Source: Caminibacter mediatlanticus TB-2 (GTDB taxonomy: Bacteria > Campylobacterota > Campylobacteria > Campylobacterales > Nautiliaceae). From it: DNA of 64,000 bases. The position numbers were made by a program, and so were the translations under genes. The notes beneath the pieces are model-generated. The model saw only the letters and a list, made by a program, of their open reading frames with translations, searched no databases and was not told where the DNA came from. Below, piece by piece: positions 63,801 to 64,000 of the stretch. The first letter of the stretch is position 1, and each line of letters begins with the position of its first letter. The DNA lies in contig NZ_CP040463.1 of the NCBI RefSeq assembly GCF_005843985.1, positions 1,104,001-1,168,000 on the forward strand, written 5' to 3'.

Positions 63801-64000
63801 TTTTCACCTTGAAAATAAATGCATTTTGAGTTATTTTTGCTTTTACTTTATTTAAGGCTTTTTTAGCTTCTTTTTTATATTTAAATGGACCAATTAAAAT
63901 TTTTGTGACTTTAATATTATTTCCATTCTTATTTATTGTTGTATGATAAAACTTATAATTAAATCCTTGTTTTTTAATAATTTCTAAAAACTTAGGATTA
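63790..64000 (-). CDS. SPOR-domain protein, C-terminal part
   Basis: The last 70 residues of a gene entering from the right edge. They form a SPOR-like repeat: IIKKQGFNYKFYHTT, then VTKILIGPFKYKKEAKKALNKV, the typical VxVGPF and KxEAxxxLxKV pattern, and ending FIFKVKNGL. SPOR domains bind denuded peptidoglycan at division sites. The stop overlaps the trpE start by 11 bases. Too short for the ORF list, but the frame is open to the edge. Confidence 0.8.
   Translation of the reverse strand, partial: NPKFLEIIKKQGFNYKFYHTTINKNGNNIKVTKILIGPFKYKKEAKKALNKVKAKITQNAFIFKVKNGL

Overview
This window is very AT-rich, densely packed bacterial chromosome. The gene content and order point to the Campylobacterota (Epsilonproteobacteria). 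The runs pheS-pheT-aroA-ispH-rpsA and mrdA-acetyltransferase-engB-lptA-lptC-kdsC are arranged as in that phylum, and a DUF2018 gene is present. Phosphofructokinase, PEP synthase, an archaeal/fungal-style P-type H+-ATPase and a malic enzyme beside these core genes fit a vent-type chemolithoautotroph such as the Nautiliales better than a host-associated Campylobacter. That placement is inference from gene content, not a database result.

Layout. 1-2343: SecA N-terminus (cut by the edge) diverging from lolA, then purN, a tRNA-Leu(GAG) and a small unknown gene. 2400-6760: purH, pgi, then pfkA followed by a broken mtfA-type peptidase gene. 6815-15375: a tight plus-strand operon of P-type H+-ATPase, DUF4010 membrane protein, LOG protein, PEP synthase and beta-CASP RNase-like protein. 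15376-21194: purL, a LapB-like TPR protein, then dnaG and an MnmA/ThiI-like protein. 21257-29203: a minus-strand envelope operon (mrdA, small membrane protein, argA-like, engB, lptA, lptC, kdsC, hisB, rlpA, mltD, tatD). 29260-34723: malic enzyme, a broken thiamine-binding-family gene, a membrane protein, ppk2, an orphan ParA, a polyprenyl synthase and two small genes. 34896-44842: msrB, recR, a second LOG protein, YchJ, a frameshifted prolyl-hydroxylase-like gene, a molybdopterin oxidoreductase, ychF, and an outer-envelope trio (TraF-like, barrel protein, large lipoprotein). 44893-57714: a twelve-gene minus-strand run from pheS to pepA. 57764-64000: HIT, nfo and murA on plus; aroE, a STAS-CheX fusion, trpE and a SPOR protein on minus.

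How it works together. Central carbon flow is covered in both directions by pgi, pfkA, ppsA and the malic enzyme. Purine synthesis (purN, purH, purL, apt), aromatic amino acids (aroA, aroE, trpE, trpB), serine and histidine steps are scattered among envelope and translation genes. Genes overlap or abut almost everywhere. Divergent pairs share intergenic regions of only 29-56 bases built around a single TATAAT-like box.

Less ordinary content. There is a dispersed degenerate heptanucleotide repeat in four places, two of them inside coding sequence and one at the scar of the broken mtfA gene. Three genes, possibly four, carry simple disabling lesions. Two identical 15-base direct repeats lie upstream of the DUF2018 gene, and a long inverted repeat covers the ychF ribosome binding site. 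I saw no CRISPR array, insertion sequence, prophage or rRNA. I found no strong case for a wholly new multi-gene system; the repeat family and the compact promoters are the best leads.
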